Counted from the first letter of the stretch, positions 1 to 9,115 are shown. The stretch: 64,000 bases of DNA from Kitasatospora mediocidica KCTC 9733 (GCF_000744225.1 NZ_JQLN01000006.1:372001-436000), one strand, 5' to 3'. Translations and numbers: made by a program. The notes: generated by a model not told the origin, from the sequence alone.

Positions 1-405
1 TTTATTCAACAGCCTTGTTTATTTAATGGTCCTTGACCGCCGCCCGAGCAGCTTGGCATGCTGGCGATGGCCGTAACCGATCATGCGTTTCATGGTGCAG
101 GGCGTTCGATCGGATACACGTTCAGATGATGAGACAGGGGGACGGGTCGGCAGCTGCCGACCCGCATGGGAGCAGCTGGGTGTGTGTCAGGGGATCCATC
201 ACCCGTCTCAAGTTCTGAGAAACCACGGCCCGGGTCAGAATTGGCTATAAAATCCCGCAAGGGGATCGCTGCAACCGCAAATGGTGTGCCCCTCACATTC
301 CTCCGTGGTGCATTGGGTCCGCAAATCAGTGCGGAGGGCACGGCCTGTCCGGCTGCCTCATGCATATTCCGTGGACTGCCAGAGAATAGGAGGTTTGCGT
401 CAGAC
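1..405. other. non-coding leader before the first cluster gene
   Basis: This stretch has clearly lower GC than the genes that follow, with an AT-rich left edge. The reading frame of the first cluster gene stays open through part of it, but the translated residues are unlike the SagB-like domain and the base composition is not coding-like. A good GTG start with an AGGAGG sits at its right end. I see no other gene here. It probably holds the promoter of the 406-9115 operon, but I could not pick a convincing -35/-10 pair. Confidence 0.5.
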
Positions 406-1878
406 GTGCAAGGAAATCTGATCACCCAGGAAGCCGGCTCCGTCGCATACGCGCCCGAGCGCGAATCCTCGGTCCGCACCGCCGACCTGTGGGCCAGGGT
501 GGCCCTGCCGGCGGCGTCGCCCGAGCCGCCCGCCGAGCCCGTTGTCGCACCCGGCTTACGACTCGCTCTGTCCCTGCTGGAGGAAGGCGCGTTGACCAGT
601 CGCGCCAACCGCTCCTGCACCTCGTACGTGGCGCGGGCGGTGCCGTCGGCCGGAGCCGTGTACCCGTACGAGTTCGCCGTCCTCGCCAGGGAGAACGGCG
701 TGCCGACCGCCTTCCGGGTCGACGCCGATCGCCGTAGCTGTGCCCGGCTGGCCGTCGGGGACCGCGTCACCGCCGCGCTGGACGCCTCGACGCTCGCCAT
801 TCCGGACGACGGGGGAGCGCTGGTGGTCACCCTCACCCGCCCGTGGCTTTCGATGCGCAAGTACGGCGACCGCGGCTACCTTTACACCCAACTCGACGCC
901 GGGCACGCTGCCGGCAACCTCGCCCTGGCCGCGGCCGGACGCGCTGTCACGGGCGCTCTGCGGCTGCGCTTCCCGAGGGGACCTCTCTCGGAGCTGCTGG
1001 AGGCGGGCGAGAACTGCCGGGAGATCCACTCCGCGATCCCGGTGTCGGCTGGTTCGGACGCTTCGGCCGACGAGGCGTGGACCCGATGGACGGTGCAGGA
1101 CGGCACCGACCGGGAGCTGCGCGGCCCCACCTGGCGCTCCTGGCTGGAGAGCACCTGTTGGGACTCCCTCGGCGAATGGCCCGAGCACTCCGGCTCCGCC
1201 GCCCTCCCGACCGTGCCCGCACCGCTCGCGCGCATCCGCACGGGCCGACAACTCCCCGACGGAAAAGCCGGGTTGGGTGACCCGTCCGAGTGGTCACAAC
1301 TGATCGGCACGCGGGCCTCCAGCAAGGCGTTCACGGGCGAGGCCGTCTCCGCCGCTGCGGTCTGGCAAGCGGTCTCGGCCCTGTCGACGCCGCTGGAGAC
1401 CGACCTTCCCGACGCCTCGCCGCTGTCCGCCACCCTGGTCCTGCGCTCGACGACGGAACCCGAGCAGGACGCGGTGTACCGGCTGGGCACCGGTGAGCGG
1501 CTGCCCGGACAGCTGCCGTCCACCGATGAGGTGGCCCGCGCCTGTATGCAGCAGCGCGCCCTCGCCGGAGCCGCGGCCGTCCTGTTGCTGCACGTGCCGC
1601 GCACCTCGCTCGCCGGGGACGGCTCGGCCGCCGATGCCGAGAGCCTGCGTGAACTCACCTTCCGTTGCGGTGCCCTGGGGCAGCTGCTCTACCTGGGAGC
1701 GAACCGTGCGACGGTCGGGGTGACCGGCATCGGTGGTTTCGACACGCCGCTGTGGCGCACCCTGGCGGGGCTGCCGGAGGACGACGAGATCCTGTACGCA
1801 CTGCTGCTCGGCTGCCCGGACGATTCGGGCGTCAAGTTCGACCGGCTTGCCACGGCGCACGCCCAGAACGAGCGGTGA
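406..1878 (+). CDS. SagB-like nitroreductase-family oxidoreductase, two-domain
   Basis: A protein of about 490 residues with two halves that both resemble the SagB/thiazoline-oxidase branch of FMN nitroreductases. The first half has SRANRSCTSYVARAVPSAGA and YPYEFAV (the family's SAGA/YP signature); the last part has LGQLLYLGANRATVGVTGIGG and ends YALLLGCP, also typical. The family uses FMN to oxidise azolines to azoles or to desaturate thioester-bound substrates. I chose the GTG at 406 because AGGAGG lies at 388-393 and the upstream in-frame residues have non-coding composition. It opens an eight-gene operon with a carrier protein, so a tailoring oxidation on a carrier-bound intermediate is inferred. 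The true substrate is unknown. Confidence 0.75.
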   Translation: MQGNLITQEAGSVAYAPERESSVRTADLWARVALPAASPEPPAEPVVAPGLRLALSLLEEGALTSRANRSCTSYVARAVPSAGAVYPYEFAVLARENGVPTAFRVDADRRSCARLAVGDRVTAALDASTLAIPDDGGALVVTLTRPWLSMRKYGDRGYLYTQLDAGHAAGNLALAAAGRAVTGALRLRFPRGPLSELLEAGENCREIHSAIPVSAGSDASADEAWTRWTVQDGTDRELRGPTWRSWLESTCWDSLGEWPEHSGSAALPTVPAPLARIRTGRQLPDGKAGLGDPSEWSQLIGTRASSKAFTGEAVSAAAVWQAVSALSTPLETDLPDASPLSATLVLRSTTEPEQDAVYRLGTGERLPGQLPSTDEVARACMQQRALAGAAAVLLLHVPRTSLAGDGSAADAESLRELTFRCGALGQLLYLGANRATVGVTGIGGFDTPLWRTLAGLPEDDEILYALLLGCPDDSGVKFDRLATAHAQNER

Positions 1879-1883
1879 GCCCG

Positions 1884-3323
1884 ATGCGCGCTGTGCTTCC
1901 CGATGTCTTCACCGACGTTCTCGCCCGCCACGGCGACCGCGTCGCGGTCACCGACGCCGACGGTTCGCTGCGCTACGGCGAACTCGCCGCCCGGGCCCGG
2001 GCCGCGGCGGACGGGCTCGCCCGGTACACCGTGCCGGGCGAACGGCTGCGCGTGGGTCTGTATGCCACCAACTCCGTGGACTACGTGGTTGGTTACCTGG
2101 CCGCGCTGTTCGCCGGCGCGGTGCCCTTCCTGGCCGACTCGGCCTTCGGCTCGTTCGAACTCTCCCGGATCGCCGAGGACTGCGGGCTGGATCTGCTGAT
2201 CCACGCCCCGGGCGCCGATGTTCGTCCTCTGGTGGACGAAGTCCTCCCGGCAGAAGGCGAGTTCGGCACCCTTGTGGTCAGCCGGGTGCGTCGCTACGAC
2301 GCTCCCCGACCGCGGTTGCTGGACGACACCGAGGTCTGCCGGTTCACCTCCGGCTCCACCGGCCGGCCCAACTGTATCGAGTTCTCCGGCTCGGCCGTGG
2401 CCGCGGCGGCCGCCAACTGGGCGAAGGGCACCGGTCTTTCGGCCGAGGACCGGATCGCCTGTCTGGCCGCGCTCTCCAACGGGCTGGCCTTCAACACCTC
2501 CTTGCTGGCGGCCTTCCTGCCGGGTGCCTCGCTGCACCTGTCGCACGGTCTGCCCACCGCCTCCCGGATCGTGCGGCTCCTGGAGAGCACCGCCGCCACC
2601 CGGCTGGTGGCGTTCCCGGCGTTGTACGAGTCGATCGTGCGGCGTGCCCCGAAGGACGGCTTCGGCGCCGTCCGGACCGCGATCTCCTCCGGTGCGCCGC
2701 TGCGCGAGAGCGTGCGCGAGGAGTTCACCCGGCTCACCGGCGTGCCGATCCACAACTACTACGGGGTGGCCGAGACCGGGCCGCTGACGTATGCCCCCGA
2801 GGGGGCCGGCAGCGGGCTCGGCGCCCCCCTGCCCGGCGTACACCTGCTCGTTGAGGAGGAGGGGATCCGGGTCAGGAGCGAGTCGATGGGCTCGCGCTAC
2901 CTCAATGCGCCCGGCGTGTTCGAGGAGCGGGTCGACCACGAGGGCTTCTACCACACCGGCGACCAGGGCCAACTGCACGACGACGTACTGCACTTGACCG
3001 GGCGCACCAGTCGGTTGGTCAATGTGGGCGGGCGCAAGATCGATCCGATCGAGATCGCCGAGGTGCTGCGCGCGGCCTCCGGGGTGCTGGACGCGGTTGC
3101 CTTCGAGGCCGAGAACCAGCACGGCGAACCGACCCTGGCCGCCGTGGTCGCCGTCGAACCCGGTGTGACCGCGCAGTCCGTGCGCGCACACTGCGCGGCG
3201 ACGCTGCCCTCGTTCAAAGTGCCCGGCATTCTGCGCCTGGTGGACACGATACCGGTGAACTCGATCGGCAAGCCGTCCGTCGAGCGCCTGCGCCGCCTGC
3301 TCGGCGAGCCCCAGAGCAACTGA
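1884..3323 (+). CDS. stand-alone adenylating ligase (acyl/aryl-acid AMP ligase type)
   Basis: About 479 residues of the ANL superfamily, which activates a carboxylate as acyl-AMP and transfers it to a thiol. Visible motifs are FTSGSTGRPN (154-163, the P-loop, with N in place of the usual K), NYYGVAETG (291-299), FYHTGDQGQL, the hinge region GRTSRLVNVGGRKIDP, and the C-terminal catalytic lysine in NSIGKPS. The A4 position reads LAFNTSLL with no FDxS aspartate, so an ordinary alpha-amino acid substrate is unlikely and an acyl or aryl acid is more likely. ATG 1884 follows GGTGAG; a GTG at 1875 overlapping the previous stop is an alternative. The next gene is a carrier protein, its probable acceptor. 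Confidence 0.8.
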   Translation: MRAVLPDVFTDVLARHGDRVAVTDADGSLRYGELAARARAAADGLARYTVPGERLRVGLYATNSVDYVVGYLAALFAGAVPFLADSAFGSFELSRIAEDCGLDLLIHAPGADVRPLVDEVLPAEGEFGTLVVSRVRRYDAPRPRLLDDTEVCRFTSGSTGRPNCIEFSGSAVAAAAANWAKGTGLSAEDRIACLAALSNGLAFNTSLLAAFLPGASLHLSHGLPTASRIVRLLESTAATRLVAFPALYESIVRRAPKDGFGAVRTAISSGAPLRESVREEFTRLTGVPIHNYYGVAETGPLTYAPEGAGSGLGAPLPGVHLLVEEEGIRVRSESMGSRYLNAPGVFEERVDHEGFYHTGDQGQLHDDVLHLTGRTSRLVNVGGRKIDPIEIAEVLRAASGVLDAVAFEAENQHGEPTLAAVVAVEPGVTAQSVRAHCAATLPSFKVPGILRLVDTIPVNSIGKPSVERLRRLLGEPQSN

Positions 3324-3351
3324 ACCTCCCTTCGAGACACAGGAATTCCCC

Positions 3352-3615
3352 ATGGACAACAGCTCGCTCCGCACCAAGATCATCGACCTCGCCGTCGCGG
3401 CCGGGGACGGCAGCCTCTCCGTCGACGAACTCGCCGGTGCCAACTACTCCCTGCGTGACGTCGGCTATTCCTCGCTCTCCTACATGCGCCTGATCGACAG
3501 CATCGAGAACGAGGTCGGTGTCTACCTGGACCCGGAGGCCGCCATCGAGCACTACGAGACCATCGACTCCGTCACGGCCCTGGTGATCGCCAGCGGCATA
3601 GGCGCCGATGCCTGA
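3352..3615 (+). CDS. free-standing acyl/peptidyl carrier protein
   Basis: An 87-residue, acidic, helical protein of carrier-protein size. The phosphopantetheine site reads GYSSLS (38-43); the second serine (41) is the probable attachment point, and the aspartate that normally precedes it is Ser here. The following MRLIDSIENEVGV matches helix II of carrier proteins. It sits 28 bp after the ligase gene and overlaps the next gene by 8 bp, so the ligase probably loads it and the neighbouring oxidoreductases act on the tethered thioester. A phosphopantetheinyl transferase is not visible nearby. Confidence 0.8.
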   Translation: MDNSSLRTKIIDLAVAAGDGSLSVDELAGANYSLRDVGYSSLSYMRLIDSIENEVGVYLDPEAAIEHYETIDSVTALVIASGIGADA

Positions 3616-4324
3616 GGCACCCGTCGGCGAGGGCCTCAGCCTCGGGATCGTCGGCCTCGGGCGGCTCGGCTCGGCCGTGCGGTCGGTCTGCCACGCCGAG
3701 GGGACCAGGGTCTGCCTCACCGCCTCCCGCCGGGGTGGCTGGTCCGCCGAGGCGGTCCCCGATGTGCTCGTCGACGCCAGCGCACCCGAGGCGCATGCCG
3801 AGGTCCTGGAGTACTGCGCCGCTCATCGGGTACCGCTGATCGCCTGCGTCTCCAATCTGACGGACACCCAGTGGGGGGCGCTGGAGGAGCTGGCCGAGGT
3901 GGTGCCGGTGGTCCGGGCCACCAACCTCTCCTTCGGCCACTACCTCCAGGTGCGCATCGCCGAGTTCACCGCCGCCCTGACCACGGGCCGGTTCGGCGCG
4001 AGCACCACCGTCCGGGAGCGGCACCCGCTCGGCAAGGCACACCGGCCGAGCGCCACCGCGCTGGCGCTGGCTGCGACCTGGGCCGGGGCGAGCGGCCGGG
4101 CGGTGGCCGACATCGCCGACGAGAGGGCCGGACTACCGGTCAGCGAACACGAGTTGACCCACACCTGGGACGGCGAGTCGCTGCACGTGCGCCATCACGT
4201 CGGCAGTTGGACGGTGCCGGCCCGGGGTGCGCTGGCCGCCGCCGACTGGGCCCGTGCGGCATCCCCGGGCCTGGTCACCATGCGGACCGTCTACGACGAC
4301 CTGACAGCGAGGAGCACGACATGA
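3608..4324 (+). CDS. DapB-like (dihydrodipicolinate reductase-like) oxidoreductase
   Basis: A 238-residue protein with an N-terminal Rossmann glycine motif LGIVGLGRLGSAV (12-24), a middle ATNLSFGHYL like the DapB 'ANFSxG' segment, and ERHPLGKAHRPSATALALA like the DapB substrate motif with its HxxKxDxPSGTA pattern. DapB reduces a cyclic imine in lysine biosynthesis. In this cluster there is no DapA or other lysine gene, so it is probably a dedicated imine or enamine reductase acting on a pathway intermediate. Its start overlaps the carrier-protein gene by 8 bp and its stop overlaps the next start (ATGA), which indicates translational coupling. Confidence 0.7.
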   Translation: MPEAPVGEGLSLGIVGLGRLGSAVRSVCHAEGTRVCLTASRRGGWSAEAVPDVLVDASAPEAHAEVLEYCAAHRVPLIACVSNLTDTQWGALEELAEVVPVVRATNLSFGHYLQVRIAEFTAALTTGRFGASTTVRERHPLGKAHRPSATALALAATWAGASGRAVADIADERAGLPVSEHELTHTWDGESLHVRHHVGSWTVPARGALAAADWARAASPGLVTMRTVYDDLTARSTT

Positions 4325-5097
4325 GCACCGATGAGCCGCAGCCGCAGCCGCAGCCGCAGCCGCAGTCGCAGTCGCTGAGTCCGGCCGAACGCCGGCTCGT
4401 TCTCCAGGTGGCGATCGGCGCCCGGATGCTTTCGCTCGACGGGCACGACGACTTCAACCAGGGCCAGATCTCCGCCCGGATACCCGGCCGGGACGAGTTC
4501 TTCATCAAGGGGGCGCTGGTCGGCTTCGACGAGGCCGCCCCGGCGGACGTGGTCCGCTGCCCGGTGGACCACACCCTGCCCGCGCCGCCGCTGGCCCCGC
4601 CCGAACTGCCGTTGCACCAGGCTATTTACCGGGCCCGCCCGGACGTCAACGGCATCGTGCACAGCCACGCGCCGTACACCCTGCTGTTCGGTGCCACCGA
4701 CCTGCCGATGCGCCCGATCTCCCACGACGGTTCCTACTTCCGGGACCGGCTCGGCCTGTTCACCGAGACCAGCAACACCGTGCTGGACATCGAGACCGGT
4801 GAGCACATCGCCAAGGACCTCGGCGCGCACCCGGCCGTCCTCCTGCGCAACCACGGCGGAGTGGTCGTCGGCAAGAGCGTGCGGCACGCCGCCGTCTTCG
4901 CCCAGGTGCTGGAACGGGCCTGCCGCCTCCAGCTGATCGCCGAGGGGACCGGCGTCCCGTACACCTGGTCCACCGACCGGGACGTGGCCGCCAAGCAGGA
5001 CTTCATCTACGCCGACCTCTCGGTCCGCTCGTACTGGGACTACGCGGTGCGCCGGGTCGCCCGGCAGTGGCCCGAAACCGCCGGCTGGGACCGCTAG
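4321..5097 (+). CDS. class II aldolase/adducin family protein
   Basis: A 258-residue member of the fuculose-phosphate-aldolase/adducin fold. It shows the catalytic-glutamate segment ELPLHQAIY, the metal-binding HSHAPYTLLFG (HxH) and a third histidine in RNHGGVVVGKS. Family members are Zn-dependent aldolases, dehydratases or decarboxylases. The N terminus begins with an unusual run of Pro-Gln dipeptides (about residues 6-16) from a CCGCAG hexanucleotide repeat. An AGGAG lies just before the ATG, which overlaps the DapB-like stop. Together with that reductase it could build or open a ring, but the reaction is not predictable from sequence. Confidence 0.78.
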   Translation: MSTDEPQPQPQPQPQSQSLSPAERRLVLQVAIGARMLSLDGHDDFNQGQISARIPGRDEFFIKGALVGFDEAAPADVVRCPVDHTLPAPPLAPPELPLHQAIYRARPDVNGIVHSHAPYTLLFGATDLPMRPISHDGSYFRDRLGLFTETSNTVLDIETGEHIAKDLGAHPAVLLRNHGGVVVGKSVRHAAVFAQVLERACRLQLIAEGTGVPYTWSTDRDVAAKQDFIYADLSVRSYWDYAVRRVARQWPETAGWDR

Positions 5098-5187
5098 CCG
5101 ACCGCAACACCCGCACGGTCTCCGACAGATGGAGGTTCCGTCGCTCAGCTCAGCTCACCACACCCCGACACTGACAGAGGTGGTCCG

Positions 5188-6327
5188 ATGAAGGTCCAGC
5201 GCATCCTGCCCACAGCCGAAGCAGCCGATCTGCTCGACCTGGTCAGGGATCTCGCGGACGGCGAACTCGCGCCGCGCGTCGCCGAGTTCGAAGCGGCTCA
5301 CGAGTTTCCGCGGGAGGTCGTGCGGACCCTGGGTAAAGCCGGCTTGCTGAGCCTGCCGTACCCCGAGGAGTACGGCGGCGGGGGACAGCCGTACGAGGTG
5401 TACCTCCAGGCGTTGGAGCTGGTCGCCGGCCACTGGCTGGCCGTGGCCGAGTCGGTCAACGTGCACAACCTCGCCTGCTTCGGCACCGCCACCTACGGCA
5501 CCCAGGCGCAGCGTGAGGAGCTGCTGCCCGGCATGCTGAGCGGCGAACTGCTGGGCGCCTACTGCCTGTCCGAGCCGGAGGCCGGTTCGGATGCGGCCTC
5601 GCTCAGCACCCGGGCGGTGCGGGAGGACGACGGCTATCGCATCACCGGAACCAAGTCCTGGGTCACCCACGCCGGTTACGCGGACTTCTACAACGTGTTC
5701 AGCCGTACGGGCGGGCCGGGGGCCCGCGGGCTGTCCTGTCTGGTGGTCCCCGGCGGCACGCCGGGCATGGTGGTGCACGAGCGGGAGCGGAAGCTGGGCG
5801 TCTGGTCCTCGCCCACTGCCCAGGTCGGCTTCGACGGCGTCCAGGTGCCGGCAGAGCGCCTGATCGGCCGTGAGGGCAAGGGTTTCCTGATCGCGATGGG
5901 CGCACTGGACTGCGGCCGTCTGGGCATCGCGGCCTGTGCGGTCGGCCTTGCCCAGGCGGCCGTCGACTACGCCGTGCGGTACGCGAAGGATCGTCGCCAG
6001 TTCGGGCAGCGGATCATCTCCTTCCAGGGCGTCGGCTTCATGCTCGCCGACATGGCCACGCAGGTCGCGGCCGCACGGGCCCTCACGCTGGCCGCCGCCC
6101 GGCTGAAGGACGCCGGTCTGCCGTACTCGCTGGAGGCGGCCAAGGCGAAGCTGTTCGCCACCGACATGGCGATGAAGGTGACCACCGACGCGGTGCAGGT
6201 GCTCGGCGGCGCCGGTTACGTCGCCGACCACCCGGTGGAGCGCTGGATGCGCGAGGCGAAGTTGCTGCAGATCGTCGAAGGCACCAACCAGATCCAACGA
6301 CTGGTCATCTCGCAGGGTCTGGACTGA
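5188..6327 (+). CDS. acyl-CoA dehydrogenase-family flavoprotein
   Basis: 379 residues, full length for the family. Visible are YCLSEPEAGSD, GTKSWVTHAG, RQFGQRIISFQGV and the C-terminal QVLGGAGYVAD and IVEGTNQIQ; the glutamate in VEGTNQ is at the usual catalytic-base position. The family uses FAD to desaturate alpha-beta positions of CoA or carrier thioesters. In clusters with a stand-alone ligase and carrier protein such enzymes often act on the tethered acyl group, which is the inferred role here. AGAGGTGG precedes ATG 5188. Confidence 0.85.
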   Translation: MKVQRILPTAEAADLLDLVRDLADGELAPRVAEFEAAHEFPREVVRTLGKAGLLSLPYPEEYGGGGQPYEVYLQALELVAGHWLAVAESVNVHNLACFGTATYGTQAQREELLPGMLSGELLGAYCLSEPEAGSDAASLSTRAVREDDGYRITGTKSWVTHAGYADFYNVFSRTGGPGARGLSCLVVPGGTPGMVVHERERKLGVWSSPTAQVGFDGVQVPAERLIGREGKGFLIAMGALDCGRLGIAACAVGLAQAAVDYAVRYAKDRRQFGQRIISFQGVGFMLADMATQVAAARALTLAAARLKDAGLPYSLEAAKAKLFATDMAMKVTTDAVQVLGGAGYVADHPVERWMREAKLLQIVEGTNQIQRLVISQGLD

Positions 6328-6399
6328 ACATCTCGGCGCGTCCGGCCCGGCCCCGGCCGGCCCGGACGAGGCACATCGAAGGAAAAGGTGAGAAACACG

Positions 6400-7782
6400 A
6401 TGACCACGGTCGACGAGCAGTCCATCGGACTGGACTCCGCGCGAGCCGGGACAGGCCCGGCCACCTGGGGGCAGCGGGCGATCTGGGGGGTCGTCACGCG
6501 GCTGGGTGACGACGCCCCCCGGTACAACCTGCGGACCGATCTCCCCCTCACCCCGCCCCGCCCGGCGTCCCGGGTGCGGGCGGACCTGACGGAGCTGCTG
6601 CTGCTCCACGACAGCCTGCACACCCGGCTGTTGCCGGAGAGCGTGGACGGCGAGGACGGCCTGGAGCAGGTGGTGGACGGCTCCGGCGAGCTCCCCGTGC
6701 AGATCCGCAGCTGCGCGCCGGAGCAGGCCCGAGCGGTCGGCGCCGCGCTGCTCGACGAGCTGGCCGGGCGCTCCTTCGACCACGGTCGGGAGTGGCCGCT
6801 GCGGGTCGGCCTGGTGGAGTGCGAGGGCCTGGTGCACCGGCTGGTGCTGGCGGCCTCGCACACCGCGATGGATCTCTGGGGCGAGGGCCGGATGGTCCGT
6901 GACCTGCGGTTGATCGAGGCGGGAGCGACCGCCGAGTCGCTGCGCGCGGACCGCCCGGCTCTCCAGCCGTTGGAGGCCGCGGAGGTCCAGGCGTCGCCGC
7001 TGGGCCGTCGCCGGGACGAGGCGGCCCGCCGCTACTGGTGCGAGCAACTCATCGTCGGCCCGCGGAAGATGTTCCCGAACCCGGCGGCGCCGGGCCTCGC
7101 CGCCGATCCGGGCCGGCTGTTCCCCAACGCGCTGCTGCGCTCGCCCGCGCTGGCGGTCGCCGTCACGCGGGTGGCGCAGGAGCTGGGGGTGAGCGACGCC
7201 GCGGTGTTGCTGGGGGCGGCCTCCCACCAGCTGGCCAGGATGTCCGGCAGCAGCGATGTGCTGTTCCAGGTGGTGGTGGGCAACCGGTTCCAGCCGGCCG
7301 CCGCCGAGTCCGTCAGCACGATGGCGCAGGAGGCGGTGTTCCTTCTCACCGACGCGGACCGGGACTTCGCGGACGCGGTGCAGCGGACGCGGTCCGTCGC
7401 GTTCACGGCGTTCCGGCACGCGGGGTACGACAAGTGGGCGCTGGAGCGGGAGGTGGCGGAGCTGGCCGAGCGCGGCGAGGTGGCCGACCACTCGTGCTGG
7501 TGGAACGACACCCGGGACCCGGGCACCGGGCCCTTCGACACCGTCGAGCGGCCGCAGGCGGCGCTAAGAGAGCTGATCGGCCGGACCGAACTCAGCTGGC
7601 CGACGGACTTCCCGGCGAGGGTGAACGTCTCGGTTGCGGTGGATGTGCTGACCGCCCCGGGCGTCCTGGAGCTTGCCATGACCGCCGACCCGGCAGTGAT
7701 CACCCGTGAGGGGATGGAGCAGTTCCTGCGTGGGGTCGAGGGGCTGGTCGTCGGCGAGGCGATCGCGCTGGGCGACGGATGA
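6400..7782 (+). CDS. stand-alone condensation-domain protein
   Basis: About 460 residues matching a single NRPS condensation domain with no adenylation or carrier domain fused. The active-site motif reads SHTAMDLWG (153-161): the second, catalytic histidine (154) and the aspartate (158) of HHxxxDG are kept while the first histidine is serine. VVGNRF in the C-terminal half fits the family's latch region. ATG 6400 follows AAGGTGAG with 7-bp spacing and is preferred over GTG 6388. It probably joins the carrier-bound acyl group to an amine or alcohol, or releases it. Confidence 0.72.
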   Translation: MTTVDEQSIGLDSARAGTGPATWGQRAIWGVVTRLGDDAPRYNLRTDLPLTPPRPASRVRADLTELLLLHDSLHTRLLPESVDGEDGLEQVVDGSGELPVQIRSCAPEQARAVGAALLDELAGRSFDHGREWPLRVGLVECEGLVHRLVLAASHTAMDLWGEGRMVRDLRLIEAGATAESLRADRPALQPLEAAEVQASPLGRRRDEAARRYWCEQLIVGPRKMFPNPAAPGLAADPGRLFPNALLRSPALAVAVTRVAQELGVSDAAVLLGAASHQLARMSGSSDVLFQVVVGNRFQPAAAESVSTMAQEAVFLLTDADRDFADAVQRTRSVAFTAFRHAGYDKWALEREVAELAERGEVADHSCWWNDTRDPGTGPFDTVERPQAALRELIGRTELSWPTDFPARVNVSVAVDVLTAPGVLELAMTADPAVITREGMEQFLRGVEGLVVGEAIALGDG

Positions 7783-7846
7783 CACGGCGTCGGGCAGGCA
7801 TGGGACCGATGACGACCACGAGCTACGGCTGGAGCACTGAAGAGTC

Positions 7847-9115
7847 ATGACCGAACCGTTGACCGACCACACCGACGCGCAGGCGTCCGCGCGGCCCCAG
7901 GACCCGCCGGGCGGCGAACCGGCCATCTGGTCCCGCAACTTCCGCTACTACTTCACCGCGCGCAGCGCGGGCCTGCTCAGCTGGGCGATGCTGCCGGTGG
8001 CGGTCTCGGCCGGCCTGCTCAGGGGCGGCTACGGGCTGAGCACCGCCGGATACGCGATGGCGTTCCTGGTGGGCCCCTTCGCCGCCCTGGTGCTGTTCGG
8101 CGGCGTCCTGGCCGACCGCTTCACCGCCCGCCGGATGATGATCGCCGCCGACCTGACCAACCTCACCACCCAGATCCTGCTCGCCGTCCTCTTCCTGCAC
8201 CGCATCGACCACCTCTGGCAGCTCTACGCCCTGCTGATGATCGCCGGCACCGCCAACGCCATGTTCCAACCCGGCGCCTCCTCCACCGTCCCCCTGGTCG
8301 CCCGCGACGTCCAGGGCGCCAACGGCGTCCTGCGCACCTCCGAGGCCCTCACCGGCCTCGGCGGCCCCGCCCTGGCCGGCCTCCTGGTCGGCACCGCCTC
8401 CACCGGCTGGGTCATGATCATCTCCGCCGCCGCCTACGGCACCAGCGCCACCTGCCTCTTCGCCCTGCGCCTGGGCGTCGTCCCCGCCCCACCCGCCGGC
8501 GAGAGCCTGTGGCGCAACCTCGTCGTCGGCTGGCACGAATTCCGCTCCCGCAGCTGGCTCTGGGGCGTCATCGTCATCTGGATGTTCTTCGCCGTCCTGT
8601 CCTGGGGACCCCAACTCTCCATCGCCGCCGGCGTCATCGTCCCCGCCCACGGCGCCACCGCCTTCGGCCTCATCAACGCCGCCCTCGGCGCCGGAACCGT
8701 CGCCGGCGGCCTCCTCGCCATCCGCTACAAACCCGCCCGCCCCCTCGCCGCCGGCGCCACCGCCATGCTCGCCTACCCCCTCTACCCCCTGGGCATCGTC
8801 CTCGGCGCACCCGTCTGGCTCCTCGCCCTCGCCCAGACCACCGTCGGCATCGGCATCGGCATCTGGGGCGTCATGTGGGCCACCAGCGTCCAGACCCAGG
8901 TCCCCGGCGAAGTCCTCAACCGCGTCCACGCCTACGAAGTCGCCGGCTCCGTCGGCATGTACCCCGTCGGCAGCGCCCTCGCCGGCCCCGCCGTCAAAGC
9001 CTTCGGCACCCACCACGTCCTCCTCGTCGGCGCAGCCGCCGCCGCCCTCACCGCCACCGCCCTCCTCCTCACCCACCCCATCCGCACCCTCGGCCGCGCA
9101 CCCGACCGCACCTGA
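7847..9115 (+). CDS. MFS transporter, probable exporter of the cluster product
   Basis: 422 residues with about twelve hydrophobic segments after a 30-residue polar N terminus. The loop motif GGVLADRFTARRMM matches the conserved cytoplasmic loop 2-3 of the major facilitator superfamily, and the enterobactin-exporter/Bcr-like subgroup is the closest look. It closes the operon, so export or self-protection is likely. From roughly position 8120 onward nearly every codon ends in C, unlike its first 270 bases and unlike the upstream genes. This creates long antisense open frames that are not genes. Confidence 0.85.
   Translation: MTEPLTDHTDAQASARPQDPPGGEPAIWSRNFRYYFTARSAGLLSWAMLPVAVSAGLLRGGYGLSTAGYAMAFLVGPFAALVLFGGVLADRFTARRMMIAADLTNLTTQILLAVLFLHRIDHLWQLYALLMIAGTANAMFQPGASSTVPLVARDVQGANGVLRTSEALTGLGGPALAGLLVGTASTGWVMIISAAAYGTSATCLFALRLGVVPAPPAGESLWRNLVVGWHEFRSRSWLWGVIVIWMFFAVLSWGPQLSIAAGVIVPAHGATAFGLINAALGAGTVAGGLLAIRYKPARPLAAGATAMLAYPLYPLGIVLGAPVWLLALAQTTVGIGIGIWGVMWATSVQTQVPGEVLNRVHAYEVAGSVGMYPVGSALAGPAVKAFGTHHVLLVGAAAAALTATALLLTHPIRTLGRAPDRT

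Noticed and set aside
4336..4377. CCGCAG hexanucleotide repeat as a phase-variation switch
   Set aside because: The unit is six bases, so copy changes keep the frame; it only lengthens a Pro-Gln tail.
406..6327. Pyrrolyl-carrier pathway (proline ligase, carrier, dehydrogenase)
   Set aside because: The ligase lacks the amino-acid-binding aspartate and the set contains DapB-like and aldolase genes that pathway does not need.
5155..7491. Antisense frame of 778 codons across the dehydrogenase and condensation genes
   Set aside because: Shadow of GC-rich coding; no motifs and it crosses two real genes.
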